A stretch of 7,488 nucleotides of DNA, taken from assembly GCA_023457175.1 (NCBI GenBank), contig JAEWMM010000010.1:1-7488 (forward strand), written 5' to 3'. The stretch is from Bacillota bacterium (GTDB lineage: Bacteria > Bacillota > Clostridia > Oscillospirales > Ruminococcaceae). Under the pieces are notes generated by a model. The model was not told the DNA's origin. It saw nothing but the letters and a program-made list of their open reading frames with translations, and ran no database searches. The position numbers were made by a program, and so were the translations under genes. This document shows positions 5,443-7,488 of the stretch, piece by piece (position 1 is the stretch's first letter; every line of letters begins with the position of its first letter).

Positions 5443-6518
5443 ATTGCAATTTGCGCAGCAATGCGCGCGCCCATCTCGCTGCAGCCAATTTTGCTGCCGC
5501 CCTCGGACATAATATCGGGCGTGCGCCAGCCCTCGCTCAGAACGCTTTCGACAGCGGCTTCAATGGCTTCCGCTTCCGCAACCATATCAAAAGAATACCG
5601 CAGCAGCATCGCCGCCGACAAAATCGTACCGATGGGATTTGCGATGTCCTTGCCTGCAATATCGGGCGCCGAACCGTGAATCGGCTCATAGACGCCAAAC
5701 GAATCGGCGCGCAGGCTAGCCGAGGGCATCATGCCGATCGAGCCGACAATCTGGCTGGCCTCGTCCGACAGAATATCGCCGAACATGTTCTCGGTGACGA
5801 TGACGTCAAACTGCGCGGGCGCACGCACTAGCTGCATAGCGGCGTTATCGACGAGAATATCGACCAGCGTCACGTCTGGGTATTCGGCCGCGACAGCGTG
5901 GGCGCGCTCCTTCCAGAGCCGAGAGGAATCAAGTACGTTAGACTTTTCGACCGAGGCGAGCTTTTTGCCGCGTTTTCTCGCCGCCTCAAAGCCGACGCGC
6001 AGAATACGGTCAATCTCCCGCTCGGAATAAACCAGCACATCGCGCGCGACGCGCTGTCCATCCTCCACCGTCGTCTCATGCGCGCCGAAGTAAATGCCGC
6101 CGGTCAGCTCGCGCACAATCATAATGTCGATACCCTGCGCGACAATTTCAGTTTTAAGCGGACAGGCATAGGCCAACTGGCTGTGCAGCTTGGCCGGGCG
6201 CAGGTTGGCAAACAGTCCCAGCGCTGCACGCATCTGCAAAAGACCCTTTTCGGGGCGAATCTCCTTGGGAACGCCGTCCCATTTGGGGCCACCAACCGAG
6301 CCGAGCAGCACCGCGTCGGCCGTCTCGCAGCTTTCACGGGTCGAGGCCGGGAACGGCTCGCCATGCCTATCAATGGCGCAGCCGCCAAAATCGGCAAAGG
6401 TGAATTCAAACGTATGGCCGAATTTCTCCGCGACGGCCTTTAGCGCCAACACACCCTGCGCCGTAATCTCAGGGCCGATGCCGTCGCCCTGCAAAACGGT
6501 AATCTTTTTGGTCGCCAT
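5439..6518 (-). CDS. leuB: 3-isopropylmalate dehydrogenase
   Basis: LeuB oxidises (2R,3S)-3-isopropylmalate with NAD+; decarboxylation then yields 2-oxoisocaproate, the direct precursor of leucine. It is cytosolic, and the family is homodimeric. The protein has 359 residues from ATG 6518, normal for bacterial LeuB. Motifs are LQGDGIGPE (9-17), [12 protein letters not shown] (134-145) with catalytic Tyr143, VEKSNVL (190-196) with catalytic Lys192, DNAAMQL (224-230), [13 protein letters not shown] (243-255) with metal-binding Asp248 and Asp252, and HGSAPDIAG (281-289), whose Asp286-Ile287 indicate NAD specificity. Two adjacent ATGs are possible (6521 and 6518). The second is preferred for its better distance to AGGGGGG (6531-6525); the first would add one Met. 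leuD's TGA shares its last base with the chosen ATG, so translation is probably coupled. It is the third gene of the leuCDB operon. Confidence 0.97.
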   Translation of the reverse strand: MATKKITVLQGDGIGPEITAQGVLALKAVAEKFGHTFEFTFADFGGCAIDRHGEPFPASTRESCETADAVLLGSVGGPKWDGVPKEIRPEKGLLQMRAALGLFANLRPAKLHSQLAYACPLKTEIVAQGIDIMIVRELTGGIYFGAHETTVEDGQRVARDVLVYSEREIDRILRVGFEAARKRGKKLASVEKSNVLDSSRLWKERAHAVAAEYPDVTLVDILVDNAAMQLVRAPAQFDVIVTENMFGDILSDEASQIVGSIGMMPSASLRADSFGVYEPIHGSAPDIAGKDIANPIGTILSAAMLLRYSFDMVAEAEAIEAAVESVLSEGWRTPDIMSEGGSKIGCSEMGARIAAQIAI

Positions 6519-7012
6519 CATTTACCCCCCTGCGCCGCAATCGCATTCATTAGGCCGTTGTGATTGATAATATCCTTGATAAATTCGGGGAACGGCTCGG
6601 CCTGATACTGCTGGCCGCGGGTGATATTCGTAATGACGCCGGTATCAAAATCAACGGCGACCTCGTCGCCCGCCTGAATCTTGTCGGATGCCTCGTCGCA
6701 TTCAAGGATGGCAAGCCCGATGTTGATGGCGTTGCGGTAGAAGATGCGCGCAAAGGTCTTGGCGATAACGCAGGAGACGCCCGAAGCCTTAATCGCGATC
6801 GGCGCGTGCTCGCGCGAGGAGCCGCAGCCGAAGTTATAGCCGCCGACCATGATATCGTCCGGCTTGACCCTTTTGATAAACTCAAGGTCGATATCCTCCA
6901 TGCAGTGCGCGGCCAGCTCCCCATGGTCGGGCGTGTTCAGATAGCGGGCCGGAATAATGACGTCGGTGTCGATGTTGTCGCCGTATTTATGTGCAAAGCC
7001 TTTGGTATTCAT
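6518..7012 (-). CDS. leuD: 3-isopropylmalate dehydratase small subunit
   Basis: LeuD pairs with LeuC to form isopropylmalate isomerase, which converts 2-isopropylmalate to 3-isopropylmalate through aconitase-type chemistry. It supplies the swivelling domain that contacts the substrate. The protein has 164 residues, the compact size of clostridial and archaeal LeuD/HacB types, shorter than the roughly 200 residues of E. coli LeuD. Motifs are [16 protein letters not shown] (10-25), [15 protein letters not shown] (57-71) with the substrate-binding Ser-Ser-Arg, and [16 protein letters not shown] (85-100). The ATG at 7012 has AAGGAG (7026-7021) 8 nt upstream, overlapping the leuC stop codon. It is 12 bp from leuC and overlaps leuB by one base, a tight operon. 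Two homoaconitase-like pathways use similar subunits, but the adjacent leuB makes the leucine assignment firm. Confidence 0.96.
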   Translation of the reverse strand: MNTKGFAHKYGDNIDTDVIIPARYLNTPDHGELAAHCMEDIDLEFIKRVKPDDIMVGGYNFGCGSSREHAPIAIKASGVSCVIAKTFARIFYRNAINIGLAILECDEASDKIQAGDEVAVDFDTGVITNITRGQQYQAEPFPEFIKDIINHNGLMNAIAAQGGK

Positions 7013-7024
7013 GATATTCTCTCC

Positions 7025-7488
7025 TTACTTTAGCTTGTTGGGGTCGGCAATTTTGCCCATGACCGCCGAGGCCGCCGCCACCTCAGGGCTGGCGAGATAA
7101 ACCTCGCTTTTCGGATGTCCCATGCGGCCGACAAAGTTGCGGTTGGTGGTGGAGATGCAGCGTTCGCCCTCGGCCAGAATACCCATATAGCCGCCAAGGC
7201 ATGGGCCGCAGGTAGGGGTGGAGATGACACAGCCCGCGTCTAAAAAGATATCGGAATAGCCCAGCTTCATGCACTCGCGGTAAATTTTCATCGTGGCGGG
7301 GATGATAATTGTCCGACAGTCCCTGGCCACATGGCGGCCCTTGAGAATTTTTGCGGCCGCGGCCATGTCCGAAAGGCGGCCGTTTGTGCAGGAGCCGATG
7401 ACGACCTGATCAATCTTAACATCCCCGACCGCGTCAATGGTGCGGGTATTCTCAGGCAGATGCGGGAACGCGACGGTCGATTTAATGG
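7025..7488 (-). CDS. leuC: 3-isopropylmalate dehydratase large subunit, C-terminal part (5' end outside window)
   Basis: LeuC is the [4Fe-4S] large subunit of isopropylmalate isomerase, partner of the leuD product. The frame is open from the right window edge to TAA (7027-7025), giving 153 visible residues; the rest lies beyond the window. Two cluster-ligand motifs are present: GSCTNGR, with its Cys at 7390-7388, and PTCGPCLGG, with Cys at 7210-7208 and 7201-7199. So all three cysteines that hold the iron-sulfur cluster are intact. Further LeuC signatures are [12 protein letters not shown] and [15 protein letters not shown] near the C-terminus. The sequence style and the separate short LeuD match the roughly 420-residue clostridial/archaeal LeuC. 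It is the most upstream operon gene visible. Any leader, T-box or leuA would lie to the right of this window. Confidence 0.96.
   Translation of the reverse strand, partial: IKSTVAFPHLPENTRTIDAVGDVKIDQVVIGSCTNGRLSDMAAAAKILKGRHVARDCRTIIIPATMKIYRECMKLGYSDIFLDAGCVISTPTCGPCLGGYMGILAEGERCISTTNRNFVGRMGHPKSEVYLASPEVAAASAVMGKIADPNKLK

Noticed and set aside
5898..6443. Long plus-strand open frames opposite leuB and the dehydrogenase gene (also 4740-5201 and 5298-5831)
   Set aside because: They are antisense to well-identified genes, lack RBSs and recognisable domains, and are expected in GC-rich coding DNA.

Overview
This is a chromosomal window of fairly high GC from what looks like a Gram-positive anaerobe, most likely Clostridia. 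The reasons are AGGAGG-type ribosome binding sites, strong intrinsic terminators, an L-box (lysine) riboswitch, a stand-alone VanW-family protein, and a leuC/leuD pair encoded as two separate subunits of the clostridial/archaeal type. The assignment is by gene style only; no marker fixes a genus. No mobile element, CRISPR array, rRNA or tRNA was seen.

Plus strand, left half. The window opens inside the 3' part of a gene whose product resembles the PRK06851 family of tandem P-loop proteins (2-646), followed by a two-tier intrinsic terminator. A gene-free stretch of about 600 bases follows. Its second half is a regulatory leader: an extended -10 promoter (901-930), a complete lysine riboswitch aptamer (969-1129) and an intrinsic terminator (1161-1200). 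The leader belongs to an NhaC-superfamily transporter (1243-2763). A 13-nt segment at the 3' end of the aptamer can pair with the 5' arm of the terminator, so the RNA reads as a lysine-OFF transcriptional switch. This makes the transporter a likely lysine importer (the class called LysW in comparative-genomic work) rather than a plain Na+/H+ antiporter. After another strong terminator comes a VanW-family gene (2909-3757).

Minus strand, right half. A leucine biosynthesis operon runs right to left: leuC (3' part only), leuD and leuB, with short gaps or overlaps. A 90-bp gap with a terminator-like hairpin separates leuB from a D-2-hydroxyacid dehydrogenase gene of the GhrA/SerA fold. LeuB leads to 2-oxoisocaproate, the kind of 2-oxoacid such dehydrogenases reduce, so a link to leucine or branched 2-oxoacid metabolism is plausible but unproven. 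A long hairpin terminator follows, and immediately after it a small unrecognised lipoprotein gene (3778-4221) whose coding sequence contains a perfect 15-bp inverted repeat. That gene converges on the VanW gene with a 20-bp gap.

Most of the window is conserved metabolism. The items most worth a second look are the lysine-switched NhaC transporter, the dehydrogenase attached to the leu operon, and the unrecognised lipoprotein with its perfect palindrome and unclear promoter. I did not find a convincing novel multi-gene system.
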